From Curtobacterium ammoniigenes NBRC 101786 (GTDB lineage Bacteria > Actinomycetota > Actinomycetes > Actinomycetales > Microbacteriaceae): a DNA stretch of 64,000 bases. Below the pieces are notes generated by a model. It did not search any database, was not told the origin of the DNA, and saw nothing but the letters and a program-made list of their open reading frames with translations. The position numbers and the translations under genes are program-made. The DNA is taken from assembly GCF_001571045.1 (NCBI RefSeq), contig NZ_BCSV01000003.1, forward strand, positions 310,001-374,000, written 5' to 3'. Of this stretch, positions 1 to 8,387 are shown piece after piece (position 1 is the first letter of the stretch; each line of letters starts with the position of its first letter).

Positions 1-649
1 CTCGGTCGCGGAGGCCGTGGCCGACGAGATCCGCGTCGCCACGGAACCCGTGCTGATCGTCGGCGGCGATGGCGCAGCGATGCTCGGTGCGTCCGCCGCG
101 TGGGGCGACGACGTCGCGCTCGTTCGATTGTCCGGCTCCGCCGCGTTCCGCGCGCTCAACCGCGCACAGCCGGTCCCCGCCGAGGCGAGCGTCCTCCGCA
201 TCCTCGTCGCGCGCCCCGATGACCTCTTCCCCGAGATCGGTCACGTGCAGGCAGACCGAGTCGTCGTCGCCGGAACTCGAGGTGTCGACGACCAGGAGCG
301 CGCCGCCGCCGAACGAGCCGGCATCGTGCTGCTCGACGTCGACGCGGCGACCCCGACCGCTATCGAGCATGCGGTCGCCGCGACGGGCGCCACCTCGGTG
401 TATGTCCACGTCGACCTCGACGCGCTGGACCCGTCGGAGATCGACGGCCTGCTCGAACCCGTTCCGTTCGGTCTTGACGGTCAGGGTCTCCTCGCACGGA
501 TCACCGCGGCGACCAGCGGGCGCCGCCTCGTCGGCGCGGCCATCACCGGGTTCGCCCCCACCGAGCCCGACCGCGCCGTCGACGATCTCGGTGTGATCCT
601 GCGCATCATCGCGGCACTCACAGCCGCGGCCCGCACCGCCCGCGATTGA
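1..649 (+). CDS. Arginase/agmatinase-fold protein, 5' end missing, metal site degenerate
   Basis: About 216 codons are visible and the reading frame is already open at base 2, so the true start is probably upstream. An in-frame GTG at 17 lacks an obvious ribosome binding site. The ureohydrolase (arginase) fold is suggested by an HVDLDALDP stretch near base 410, matching the family's DxDxxDP metal motif. Two other metal motifs look lost: the family's GGDH appears here as GGDGA, and no DAHxD follows it. The protein may therefore not be an active arginase or agmatinase. No nearby gene suggests a substrate, and I infer only the fold. Confidence 0.6.
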   Translation, partial: SVAEAVADEIRVATEPVLIVGGDGAAMLGASAAWGDDVALVRLSGSAAFRALNRAQPVPAEASVLRILVARPDDLFPEIGHVQADRVVVAGTRGVDDQERAAAERAGIVLLDVDAATPTAIEHAVAATGATSVYVHVDLDALDPSEIDGLLEPVPFGLDGQGLLARITAATSGRRLVGAAITGFAPTEPDRAVDDLGVILRIIAALTAAARTARD

Positions 650-708
650 GTCGCGCGCTCGGGGTCGACCACCCTGCGAGCCACCGCGTCGCGTTCACGG
701 CACGCGGG

Positions 709-714
709 TAGCCT
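709..714 (+). promoter_or_regulatory. -10 element (TAGCCT) of a leaderless promoter
   Basis: TAGCCT lies 7 bases before the ATG at 722, so transcription should begin at or next to the start codon. No ribosome binding site precedes that ATG. Confidence 0.5.
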
Positions 715-721
715 GCACAGC

Positions 722-2125
722 ATGACGGACTACGACCTCATTGTCATCGGTGCCGGAGCGGTCGGCGAGAACGTGGCCGACTACGCACACAAACGTGGCC
801 TCCACGTGGCGATCGTCGAGTCCGAACTCGTCGGCGGCGAATGCTCGTACTGGGCGTGCATGCCGTCGAAGGCACTGCTCCGCAGCGGGCACGTGCTCGC
901 TGCGGCCCGGCGTGTCGATGGGAGCGCCCAGGCCGTCACCGGATCGCTCGATGCGACTGCGGTCCTTCAGCGGCGCAACCGATTCACGAGCGATTGGAAC
1001 GACGCCGGGCAGGTCTCGTGGCTCGAGGGCGCCGGCATCGACCTGCTCCGTGGCCATGCGGTCATCGCCGGTGAGCGCGTCGTCAGCGTCGACGGCGTCG
1101 AGCATCATGCGCGTGCTGCGGTCGCCGTCGCAACGGGTTCGCTGCCGATGCTTCCGGACATTCCCGGTCTCGCCGACTCCGCGCCCTGGGGAACCAGAGA
1201 GGCGACGAGCGCGCAATCGGTGCCCGACAGCCTCCTGATCGTCGGCGGTGGGGTCGCGGCGTGCGAGCTCGCGACTGCGTGGGCCTCACTCGGTTCGACC
1301 GTCACCCTCGTTGCCAGGCACAGCCTGCTCGGCGGTGTCGAACCGTTCGCCGGCGAGATGGTGGCCGACTCGTTGCGGGAGCTCGGCGTCGATGTGCGGC
1401 TCGGAGTCACGCCGACGCGGGTCGGTCGGACCGACGGCACCGTGACGACCCAGCTGGACGACGGCACCACAGTTCAGACTGCCGAGATCCTCGTCGCGAC
1501 GGGTCGCCTCCCGCGCACGGCAGACCTCGGACTCGAGCACGTCGGGATCGAGCCGGGCGATTGGCTGCACGTCGACGACACGATGCTCGTCGCCGGGACC
1601 GACTGGCTCTACGGCGTTGGCGACGTCAACCATCGCGCGCTGCTCACGCACCAAGGCAAGTACCAGGCGCGGGCGGCTGGCGAAGCGATCGCCGCCCGGT
1701 ACCTCGGAACGCCGCTCCACGACGGCCTGTGGGGCGCGCACGTCGCAACAGCCGATCACGCGGCCGTTCCGCAGGTCACGTTCACCGACCCCGAGGTCGC
1801 CAGCGTCGGACTCACCGAGCAGGAGGCCCGCGACCGCGGCATGACCGTCCGGGCCGTCGAGTACCCGCTCGGTAGCGTCGCCGGCGCTGCACTGCAGGCT
1901 GACGGCTATACGGGGCGCGCAAAAGCCATCGTCGATGAGGATCGCCGTGTGCTCGTCGGTGTGACGTTCGTGGGCCAGGACGTCTCCGAGATGCTGCACG
2001 CCGCGACGATCGCGGTGGTCGGCGAGGTGCCGATCGACCGACTCTGGCATGCGGTCCCCGCCTACCCGACCATGAACGAGATCTGGCTTCGGCTGCTCGA
2101 GACCTACGGGCGGGCGACCGACTGA
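722..2125 (+). CDS. FAD/NAD(P)-dependent pyridine nucleotide-disulfide oxidoreductase-like protein
   Basis: This 467-residue flavoprotein belongs to the mercuric reductase/dihydrolipoamide dehydrogenase superfamily. It has an FAD-binding GAGAVG (residues 10-15), a redox Cys pair as CSYWAC (Cys41, Cys46), a second dinucleotide fold at GGGVAA and a C-terminal dimerisation domain. The interface motif normally read HPTxxE is AYPTMNE here, so Tyr448 replaces the catalytic His while Glu453 remains. It may therefore use a quinone or other small acceptor rather than a normal disulfide; the substrate is unknown. It probably has a leaderless promoter. Its 3' end overlaps the converging ABC ATPase gene by 22 bases. 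Confidence 0.8.
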   Translation: MTDYDLIVIGAGAVGENVADYAHKRGLHVAIVESELVGGECSYWACMPSKALLRSGHVLAAARRVDGSAQAVTGSLDATAVLQRRNRFTSDWNDAGQVSWLEGAGIDLLRGHAVIAGERVVSVDGVEHHARAAVAVATGSLPMLPDIPGLADSAPWGTREATSAQSVPDSLLIVGGGVAACELATAWASLGSTVTLVARHSLLGGVEPFAGEMVADSLRELGVDVRLGVTPTRVGRTDGTVTTQLDDGTTVQTAEILVATGRLPRTADLGLEHVGIEPGDWLHVDDTMLVAGTDWLYGVGDVNHRALLTHQGKYQARAAGEAIAARYLGTPLHDGLWGAHVATADHAAVPQVTFTDPEVASVGLTEQEARDRGMTVRAVEYPLGSVAGAALQADGYTGRAKAIVDEDRRVLVGVTFVGQDVSEMLHAATIAVVGEVPIDRLWHAVPAYPTMNEIWLRLLETYGRATD

Positions 2126-2970
2126 TCTGACCGGATCGGTTCGCCCGCGTGTGACCGCCGCGGTGGGGCCGGATCTGCGCCGTTGGGAACCGTCGCTTGC
2201 GGGATAGGAACGACCATCGGCGTTCCGGTCACCGGGTCGTCGACCACGACGCTCCGCAGACCGAAGACCTCGGCGATCGTCGGTGCCGTCAGCACTGACT
2301 CGGGGGTCCCGGCCGCGACGACCGCGCCGTGCGTCATCGCGACAAGGTGTGTGGCGACCCGCGCCGCCTGGGTGAGATCGTGCAGCACCGCGATGACCGT
2401 CCGCCCGGAACGCTGCAGCGCAGCGACCATGTCGAGCAACGCGTACTGGTGGGCGATGTCGAGGAACGTCGTCGGTTCGTCGAGCAGCACCACGTCGGTG
2501 TCCTGCGCGAGCACGAGAGCGATCCAGACACGCTGCCGCTGGCCGCCGGAGAGCGTGTCCACGGCTCGATCTGCGAGCTCGGCGACACCGGTTCGCTCGA
2601 GCGCATCGTCGACGGCCTCGCGGTCGGCACGGGACATGGGACGGAACGGTCCGACGTGCGGGTACCGGCCGCGCGTCACGAGGTCGCGGACGGTCACCCC
2701 CTCGGGCGCGATCGGCTGCTGCGGGAGGAGCGCGACGCGACGGGCGAGCGCGCGTGACGGGAGCCTCCGGATCGGAACGCCATCGAGGAGCACAGCGCCG
2801 GCAACCGGGGCGACCGTCCGCGCGAGCGCGCCGAGCAGCGTGGATTTCCCACAGCCGTTCGGTCCGATGATCGCCGTGAACCCGCCATCCGGGAGGTCCA
2901 GGTCGAGTCCGTCGATGACGGTGCGTCCGTCGTACGCGACACGGAGGCCGCGGGTAGCGAGCGTCGTCAT
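2104..2970 (-). CDS. FecE-type siderophore/iron ABC transporter ATP-binding protein
   Basis: A 288-residue ABC ATPase of the ferric siderophore/cobalamin uptake class. It has Walker A GPNGCGKST (36-44), signature LSGGQRQR (140-147) and Walker B VVLLDEPTT (160-168). The start was chosen where its ATG overlaps the stop of the siderophore-interacting protein gene (ATGA), which implies [13 protein letters not shown] coupling. No permease or binding protein is adjacent, so it must energise a permease encoded elsewhere. Iron control through the operator upstream of the operon is likely. Its 3' end overlaps the converging flavoprotein gene. Confidence 0.88.
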   Translation of the reverse strand: MTTLATRGLRVAYDGRTVIDGLDLDLPDGGFTAIIGPNGCGKSTLLGALARTVAPVAGAVLLDGVPIRRLPSRALARRVALLPQQPIAPEGVTVRDLVTRGRYPHVGPFRPMSRADREAVDDALERTGVAELADRAVDTLSGGQRQRVWIALVLAQDTDVVLLDEPTTFLDIAHQYALLDMVAALQRSGRTVIAVLHDLTQAARVATHLVAMTHGAVVAAGTPESVLTAPTIAEVFGLRSVVVDDPVTGTPMVVPIPQATVPNGADPAPPRRSHAGEPIRSDQSVARP

Positions 2971-3923
2971 GTCTCGGCCGTCCCGTGCCGCCAGTAGCCC
3001 ATGCAGGCGATCGTTGCTTCGCCCGGCCGGAACGCGGCGCGCAGGTCGGCGCGGATGCCGCGGACGACGGCGGCCTCCCCAGCGACCCAGGCATAGCGAC
3101 GACCCAGGTGCATCGGCGCTGGGACGTCCCACGGCACCGCGTCGGTGTCGTCAGCGGAGCTTGCGGAGCGCGTCACGGTGCGTCGGTCCAGTGTCGGCGC
3201 AGCAGGTGATCCGGCGGTGCGGGCGGGCGTCGCGGCGGCGCCCGCGTGCTGCATGCACCAGTCGCTGATTGCCCGGCGGAGCGCGACGCCGTGCGGCCGT
3301 CCGTCGCGGATCGCCCACTGCACCCGCACGCCCGGCGTCTGCGCTAAGGGCAACCGGTCGCTCGCCGTCGGGACCTCCAGGATCGCATCGCCCACCGTGG
3401 CCGACGGCAGGTCAGCCATGATCCGCGCGATCGCGGGAAGTGCGGTCTCGTCGCCGACGAGCAGAAGCGGTCCTGCGTGCTGACGGTCGAACGTGACGCC
3501 GGGCGACTCAGCGGCGCTCTGCGTTCGGTCCGCCGTGTCACTGCGCTCGGGCCCGATGAACCGGACCTCCTCGCCGGGGGCGGCGCCGGCGAGCCACCGC
3601 GATGCTGCGCCTTCCGGGCCATGGTCGACGATGTCGATGTCGAGCTCGCCGGCGAGCTCCCGATAGGCCCGGATCGTGTAGGTGCGAAGCGGATTACGGC
3701 GTGCGTTCGGCAGGGCGCGCCAGGCCGCCCAGATGCCGGGACCGTCCGGGAGATCCGCGTATCCAGCGCCGGGGACGGGGAGTATCAGCTTGATGCGCTG
3801 GTCGAGACCGGCGACCGCGAGGGCGCCGAGTTCCGACCCGTGGAGGGTCAGGCGGAGGAAATGCGGGCTGAGTCGGACGATGCCCGCGACGCGCGTACTG
3901 AAGCTGCGGTACCGAATCGCCAT
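2967..3923 (-). CDS. Siderophore-interacting protein (FAD-dependent ferric-siderophore reductase)
   Basis: A 318-residue cytoplasmic protein of the ViuB/SIP family, which reduces Fe(III)-siderophores to release iron. The N-terminal half is the FAD-binding barrel and the C-terminal half the NAD(P)H-binding domain. The family hallmarks YAWVAGEA (about residue 276) and the terminal MGYWRHG are present. A Pro/Ala/Thr-rich insertion of about 40 residues precedes YAWVAGEA. It is first in an operon with the FecE-type ATPase (4-base overlap). A -10-like CATACT (3930-3935) sits 6 bases before the ATG and is overlapped by a DtxR-like box, so expression is probably repressed when iron is plentiful. Confidence 0.9.
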   Translation of the reverse strand: MAIRYRSFSTRVAGIVRLSPHFLRLTLHGSELGALAVAGLDQRIKLILPVPGAGYADLPDGPGIWAAWRALPNARRNPLRTYTIRAYRELAGELDIDIVDHGPEGAASRWLAGAAPGEEVRFIGPERSDTADRTQSAAESPGVTFDRQHAGPLLLVGDETALPAIARIMADLPSATVGDAILEVPTASDRLPLAQTPGVRVQWAIRDGRPHGVALRRAISDWCMQHAGAAATPARTAGSPAAPTLDRRTVTRSASSADDTDAVPWDVPAPMHLGRRYAWVAGEAAVVRGIRADLRAAFRPGEATIACMGYWRHGTAET

Positions 3924-3931
3924 CGTGGAAG

Positions 3932-3950
3932 TATGGCATGCCTTACCTAA
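3932..3950 (-). promoter_or_regulatory. DtxR/IdeR-like iron box
   Basis: On the minus strand the 19 bases read TTAGGTAAGGCATGCCATA, matching the known DtxR/IdeR consensus TTAGGTTAGGCTAACCTAA at 13 of 19 positions, with a near-perfect left half. The box overlaps the presumed -10 of an iron operon and ends 9 bases from its start codon. A bound repressor would block the promoter. Confidence 0.75.
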
Positions 3951-4005
3951 CTTCCTGCGAGCGTCGGGTGGCCCTGTCCCTGCGTCTCCCTGTCAGAATC
4001 AAGGC

Positions 4006-4881
4006 ATGAGCGAGTTCGACGATGTGCCGATGCTTGCTGCATCGATGGGCATCGATCCGATGGGCGCGCGCCGGTTGGCGATCGAGCTCGAGCCTGGCCG
4101 CTCCCTGTCGGTCGTCAAGTGGGGTGCCCCCGAACCCCGAGCACGGGTTGTGTTTCTCCCTGGGGTCGGGCTCGACGCCAGGTCCTTCGATGCGACGGCG
4201 CTCGCACTCGGCTGGTCGGCGGTGGCCGTCGACTTGCCCGGACACGGGCACTCGGGATGGCTCCACGACGGCGACTACGCGGCGGAACGCGTCGCACCCG
4301 ACGTCCTCCGGGCCATCGAGCACGTCGCACGCGAGCCGATCGTTCTCGTCGGCCACTCGCTCGGCGCGATGGTCGCCACGCGCGTCGCAGCGCTCGCTCC
4401 GGAGCGCATCGCCGCGCTCCTCCTCGTCGACATGACACCGGACTTCCCCGACCGGGCGGTCGCACAAATCGTCCGCGCGCTCGGTGACGAGCCGCGGTTC
4501 GCGGATGCCGACGCGTATGTCTCCCACGCTCGCGAGCACCGTCGCTTGGAGCCCGAGCCGATGCTCCGGCGTGAGGCCGCGCACAGCTTCGAGCAGCCCC
4601 GCGGCGAGTCCACGATGCGCCGCCGCCACCACTTCCCGCATCGCGCCACCGGTATCACCCCGACACTCGGTCGATTCGCCGACCGGTGGCCCGATCTGGA
4701 GGCGGTGCGCGCGCCCGTCACGCTCGTCCGGGCCGACCGCGGGTACGTCTCCCCCGGGCTCGCGGCCAGGTTCCAGCGGCGACTCCCGCACGCGATGGTC
4801 GTCACGCTCCCGGGCACGCATGCGCTGCAGCTCAGCGCTCCGGTCGAACTTGCCGGCGTGATCGCTCACTCGGGTCGCTGA
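4006..4881 (+). CDS. Alpha/beta-hydrolase
   Basis: A 291-residue alpha/beta-hydrolase of unknown substrate. The nucleophile elbow is GHSLG (Ser118), an oxyanion-type stretch FLPGVG lies near residue 50, and the likely catalytic His is His272 in PGTHALQLS. The ATG at 4006 is preceded by a -10-like CAGAAT at 3994-3999, 6 bases away, and no Shine-Dalgarno, which suggests a leaderless message. A much longer open frame upstream overlaps the divergent iron operon and is not credible. No signal peptide is seen, so it is probably cytoplasmic. Confidence 0.8.
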   Translation: MSEFDDVPMLAASMGIDPMGARRLAIELEPGRSLSVVKWGAPEPRARVVFLPGVGLDARSFDATALALGWSAVAVDLPGHGHSGWLHDGDYAAERVAPDVLRAIEHVAREPIVLVGHSLGAMVATRVAALAPERIAALLLVDMTPDFPDRAVAQIVRALGDEPRFADADAYVSHAREHRRLEPEPMLRREAAHSFEQPRGESTMRRRHHFPHRATGITPTLGRFADRWPDLEAVRAPVTLVRADRGYVSPGLAARFQRRLPHAMVVTLPGTHALQLSAPVELAGVIAHSGR

Positions 4882-4973
4882 TCGTCATCCCGCGGGGAAA
4901 CGTCCGTTCGCACCGGTACGCTCGTCGGGCGCCCCGGCATACCCGCCGATCCGGGCCTCGGAAAGGATCACCC

Positions 4974-6482
4974 ATGCGTCCCCTCCGCCGTACGTTTGCG
5001 GCTGCCGCAGCCGTCGCTGTGAGCGCCGCGTTGACGCTCGCCGGCTGCTCGGGCAGCGCGCCATCATCGTCGGCGTCGGCCAGCAAGAACGCGACCGTTC
5101 GCGTCGGCCTTGTCCTCGAGCCGACGAGCCTCGACATTCGCACACAGGCCGGTGCCGCGCTCGACCAGGTGCTCATCGACAACGTGTACCAGGGCCTCGT
5201 CGGGCGCACGCCGACCGAGGGCATCCGAGACGTGCTCGCCAAGAGCCACTCGGTCAGCGCTGATGGGCTGACCTACACGTTCACCCTGCGATCCGGGCTG
5301 CACTTCAGCAATGGCGACCCGCTGAACGCCGCAGACGCCGTCTGGTCGCTTAACGACTTCCGGTCGCACGCGGCGACCTACATCAACGGCGCCGATCTCA
5401 GCAGCGTCAGTGGAATCACTGCGCCCGATCCGACGACGGTCGTGATCACGCTGAGCAAGCCCGACTCGGATCTGCTCTTCGCGCTGAGCGGCCGAGCGGG
5501 GCTCATCCTGGATCAGAAGGCGACGAACAACCGGGCGACGAGCGCGATCGGCTCCGGTCCGTATGACCTCGCGAGCTGGAAGCAGGGCGACAGTCTGACC
5601 TTCACACGCAACACCGACTACTGGGGTTCACAGGCGAAGGTCGCGAAGGTCGTCTTCCAATACATCACCGACCCGTCGACCGAGGTCGCCGCGATGGCGA
5701 ACGGGCAGCTCGACGTCGCCACCAACATCGACGCGACGCTCAAAGGTCAGCTGCAGGGTGTCTCGGGAGTCACCCTGAAGACCGGCCGGACCACCGACAA
5801 GTACACGCTGGCCTTCAACAACAGGGTCGCGCCGCTGAACGACGTGCGCGTTCGGACGGCGCTTCGCGAGGCGATCGACGCCAAGGCGCTCATCGCCGCG
5901 GTCGGCGGCGCCGGCGTCGTCCAGGGCGGTCCGATCCCGGCGCTCGACCCGGGGTATCAGAATCTCGACGCGATCGACGCATATAACCCGACGCACGCGA
6001 AGCAGCTGCTCGCGCAAGCCGGTGCGAGCGGACTGCACCTCACGCTCACCTACCCGAACATCTACCCGACGACCTACGGCGACATTCTGACGTCCGAGCT
6101 CGCGAAGGTCGGCGTGCACTTGACGGTCAATCGCATCGATTTCGCGACCTGGCTGACGCAGGTGTTCCAGAAGCACGACTATCAGCTGAGCCTCGTCGAC
6201 CACAACGAGGCGCGGGACTTCGGAAACTGGGCGAATCCGGACTATTACTTCGGGTACGACAACCCCACGGTGCAGGCGCTCTACGCGCAGTCGCTGCAGG
6301 CGACCACCACCGCGCAGAAGGACGCCGACCTTGCGAAGGCAGCGAAGATCGTCAGCACCGATGCGGCGGCCGACTGGCTGTTCACGGCGACGAACATCAC
6401 CGCCATCCGTGACGGCATCACCGGGTTCCCCACCGACTCGACGAGCGCCCGCCTCGACCTGACGAACCTGCAGTCCAAGTGA
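4974..6482 (+). CDS. Peptide/nickel-type ABC transporter substrate-binding lipoprotein (SBP family 5)
   Basis: A 502-residue extracytoplasmic binding protein of the DppA/OppA/NikA family. It begins with an Arg-containing lipoprotein signal and lipobox LAGC (Cys25), followed by a Ser-rich linker and the family-5 domain (about 40-490). The ATG has a good ribosome binding site (GAAAGGA, 4963-4969), and a -10-like TACGCT lies about 55 bases upstream. It is the first gene of a five-gene cassette (binding protein, two permeases, two ATPases). The ligand cannot be read from sequence; oligopeptides, opines or nickel complexes are all family possibilities. Confidence 0.9.
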   Translation: MRPLRRTFAAAAAVAVSAALTLAGCSGSAPSSSASASKNATVRVGLVLEPTSLDIRTQAGAALDQVLIDNVYQGLVGRTPTEGIRDVLAKSHSVSADGLTYTFTLRSGLHFSNGDPLNAADAVWSLNDFRSHAATYINGADLSSVSGITAPDPTTVVITLSKPDSDLLFALSGRAGLILDQKATNNRATSAIGSGPYDLASWKQGDSLTFTRNTDYWGSQAKVAKVVFQYITDPSTEVAAMANGQLDVATNIDATLKGQLQGVSGVTLKTGRTTDKYTLAFNNRVAPLNDVRVRTALREAIDAKALIAAVGGAGVVQGGPIPALDPGYQNLDAIDAYNPTHAKQLLAQAGASGLHLTLTYPNIYPTTYGDILTSELAKVGVHLTVNRIDFATWLTQVFQKHDYQLSLVDHNEARDFGNWANPDYYFGYDNPTVQALYAQSLQATTTAQKDADLAKAAKIVSTDAAADWLFTATNITAIRDGITGFPTDSTSARLDLTNLQSK

Positions 6483-6515
6483 CCCGCATGGTCGGCCCTG
6501 CCGTCGCGGGTTCCG

Positions 6516-6521
6516 TAGCAT
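6516..6521 (+). promoter_or_regulatory. -10 element (TAGCAT), internal promoter within the ABC cassette
   Basis: TAGCAT lies 7 bases before the GTG start of the first permease, in the 46-base gap after the binding-protein gene. It would allow leaderless transcription of the permease and ATPase genes apart from the binding protein. Confidence 0.4.
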
Positions 6522-6528
6522 TGAGCGC

Positions 6529-7482
6529 GTGATCCGATTCCTCGTCGGCAGGATCGTCCTGCTCGCGATCGGTCTGCTCGTCGCGAGCATGATCATCTTC
6601 GCGGTATTGCGGATCCTCCCCGGCGATGTCGCACAGGTCGTCGCGGGCACACAATCGAGCCCGGCGCAGGTCGCCGCGATTCGGCACCAGCTCGGCCTCG
6701 ACCAGCCGGCGTTCGCCCAATACGGCGCGTGGATCGGCGGGGTCCTGCACGGAAATCTCGGCCGCTCGCTCGTCACCCAGTCCCCCGTCGCGCCGCAGAT
6801 CGCGCAGAAGCTCGCGGTGACCCTGCCGCTGGCGGGCATGTCGCTCCTGTTCGCGCTGCTCATCGGCCTGCCGCTCGGCGTCGCCGCGGCTGTGCTCCGC
6901 CGCCGAGCGGGGGGCGTCGTCATCTCGGTCCTCGCGCAGGTCGTCGCCGGCGTACCGATCGTGTGGGCGGGCCTGCTGCTCGTCGCCGTCTTCGCGGTAT
7001 CGCTCCACCTTCTGCCCACGCAGGGCTTTCCGATCGACGGCTGGGCAGAACCCGGCCTCGCAGTCCGGTCGCTCCTGCTCCCGGCGCTCACGATCGGCGC
7101 CGTCGAAGGCGCGGTGATCCTCCGCTTCACCCGCTCCGCGACGCTTTCCGTCATGGACGCCGACCACATTCGGACGGCCGCGGCCACTGGTCTCAGCCGA
7201 ACCGGGGCCCTCGTGCGACACGGCCTGCCGCACGTCGCGCTCACCGTGCTCGCAGTACTCGGGGTGCAGATCGCCGGGCTCCTCGTCGGGGCGGTGATCG
7301 TCGAGCAGGTCTTCTCGCTGCCGGGGATCGGACGCATGCTCGTGACCGATGTCGGGCGTCGCGACCTCACGAAGGTGCAGTCGGAACTCCTCGTCCTCAC
7401 CGGGCTCGTCATCGTCGTCGGATTCGCGGTCGATGTCGCGCACCGACTCCTCGACCCGCGACTCCGGGAGGCACGGGCATGA
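6529..7482 (+). CDS. ABC transporter permease, DppB type
   Basis: A 317-residue inner-membrane permease of the binding-protein-dependent transport family, DppB/OppB subclass. An N-terminal membrane helix (about 9-30) is followed by a periplasmic stretch and five more helices. The cytoplasmic ATPase-coupling loop with an EAA-like motif lies near residues 206-225 (TAAATGLSR). The start is GTG at 6529 with no ribosome binding site but a TAGCAT -10 placed 7 bases upstream. It should form a heterodimeric channel with the next gene product, with which it overlaps by 4 bases. Confidence 0.9.
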   Translation: MIRFLVGRIVLLAIGLLVASMIIFAVLRILPGDVAQVVAGTQSSPAQVAAIRHQLGLDQPAFAQYGAWIGGVLHGNLGRSLVTQSPVAPQIAQKLAVTLPLAGMSLLFALLIGLPLGVAAAVLRRRAGGVVISVLAQVVAGVPIVWAGLLLVAVFAVSLHLLPTQGFPIDGWAEPGLAVRSLLLPALTIGAVEGAVILRFTRSATLSVMDADHIRTAAATGLSRTGALVRHGLPHVALTVLAVLGVQIAGLLVGAVIVEQVFSLPGIGRMLVTDVGRRDLTKVQSELLVLTGLVIVVGFAVDVAHRLLDPRLREARA

Positions 7483-8387
7483 GCTTCGTCCGGCGCCTCC
7501 TTGGTCGACCGACCGGCCTCATTGCGGTCGTGGTCCTGTCGCTCCTGCTGCTCGCTGCGATCGTCTCCGTGTTCTGGACTCCCGAGAACCCGTTCGCGAC
7601 CGATCCGTTCCACGCCTGGGCCCCGCCGAGCCTGGAGCACCCGTTCGGAACCGACAACGTCGGCCGTGATATCGCCAGCTACGTGCTCGCCGGCAGCCGG
7701 ACCACGATCGTCGTCGCGCTGGGCTCGGGGCTCGTCGCGACTGCCATCGGCGCGGTGCTCACCGCACTCGGAGCCATCACACCGCGCTGGTCGCGCGAGG
7801 GCATGGCGGTCCTCCTCGACATCCTCATCGCGTTTCCGACGCTTCTGACCGCGATGCTCCTCGCTGCAGTGCTCGGCGGTTCGCTGGCGATCGTCGTCGT
7901 GTCCGTGGGGGTCAGCTTCGGGGTGACGATCGCGCGCGTCGCACGAAGCGAGGTGCGCCGGATCCTCCGCAGCGACTACGTGACGGCTGCACGCGCCGCG
8001 GGAACCGGTCCGTTCGGCGTGCTGGTCCGCCATGTCGCGCCGAACGCGGCACCGCTCTTCACCGTGCAGCTTTCGCTCGCGATGGCGAGCGCCGTTCTCG
8101 CCGAAGCCGGACTGTCGTACCTCGGGTACGGCGCTCGTCCCTCCACAGCGTCCTGGGGTTCCCTGCTCGCGGACCTGCAGACCTACATCGGGGTGCATCC
8201 CTGGAGCGCGATCTGGCCCGGCGCGGCGATCACGGTCGTCGTCGTCGCGCTGTCGCTCCTCGGCGACGCGATCCGCGACGCCGCGGATCCACGGCTCCGC
8301 GATGCCGACGCCCCGTCCGGCCCGAGCGACGGTCGGACCGATCCTGTCGCGCTCGCCGCCGTTGCAAGCGGTCTGGAGGCCCGATGA
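7479..8387 (+). CDS. ABC transporter permease, DppC type
   Basis: A 302-residue permease of the DppC/OppC subclass. It has a short cytoplasmic N-terminus, one helix at about 14-34, a periplasmic segment with the subclass-typical HPFGTDNVGRD, then further helices. The coupling loop DYVTAARAAGTG is near residue 166. Its ATG overlaps the stop of the preceding permease (ATGA), and its own stop overlaps the following ATPase start, so the three genes are [15 protein letters not shown] coupled. The start was chosen by this overlap because the longer open frame upstream lies inside the previous permease. Confidence 0.9.
   Translation: MSFVRRLLGRPTGLIAVVVLSLLLLAAIVSVFWTPENPFATDPFHAWAPPSLEHPFGTDNVGRDIASYVLAGSRTTIVVALGSGLVATAIGAVLTALGAITPRWSREGMAVLLDILIAFPTLLTAMLLAAVLGGSLAIVVVSVGVSFGVTIARVARSEVRRILRSDYVTAARAAGTGPFGVLVRHVAPNAAPLFTVQLSLAMASAVLAEAGLSYLGYGARPSTASWGSLLADLQTYIGVHPWSAIWPGAAITVVVVALSLLGDAIRDAADPRLRDADAPSGPSDGRTDPVALAAVASGLEAR

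Noticed and set aside
3682..4005. A longer start for the alpha/beta-hydrolase
   Set aside because: It would run through the divergent iron operon and its operator, and the extra residues have no family match.
5628..8198. An 856-codon minus-strand frame opposite the ABC transporter genes
   Set aside because: It lies antisense to two well-supported coding genes and has low-complexity Arg/Ser composition.
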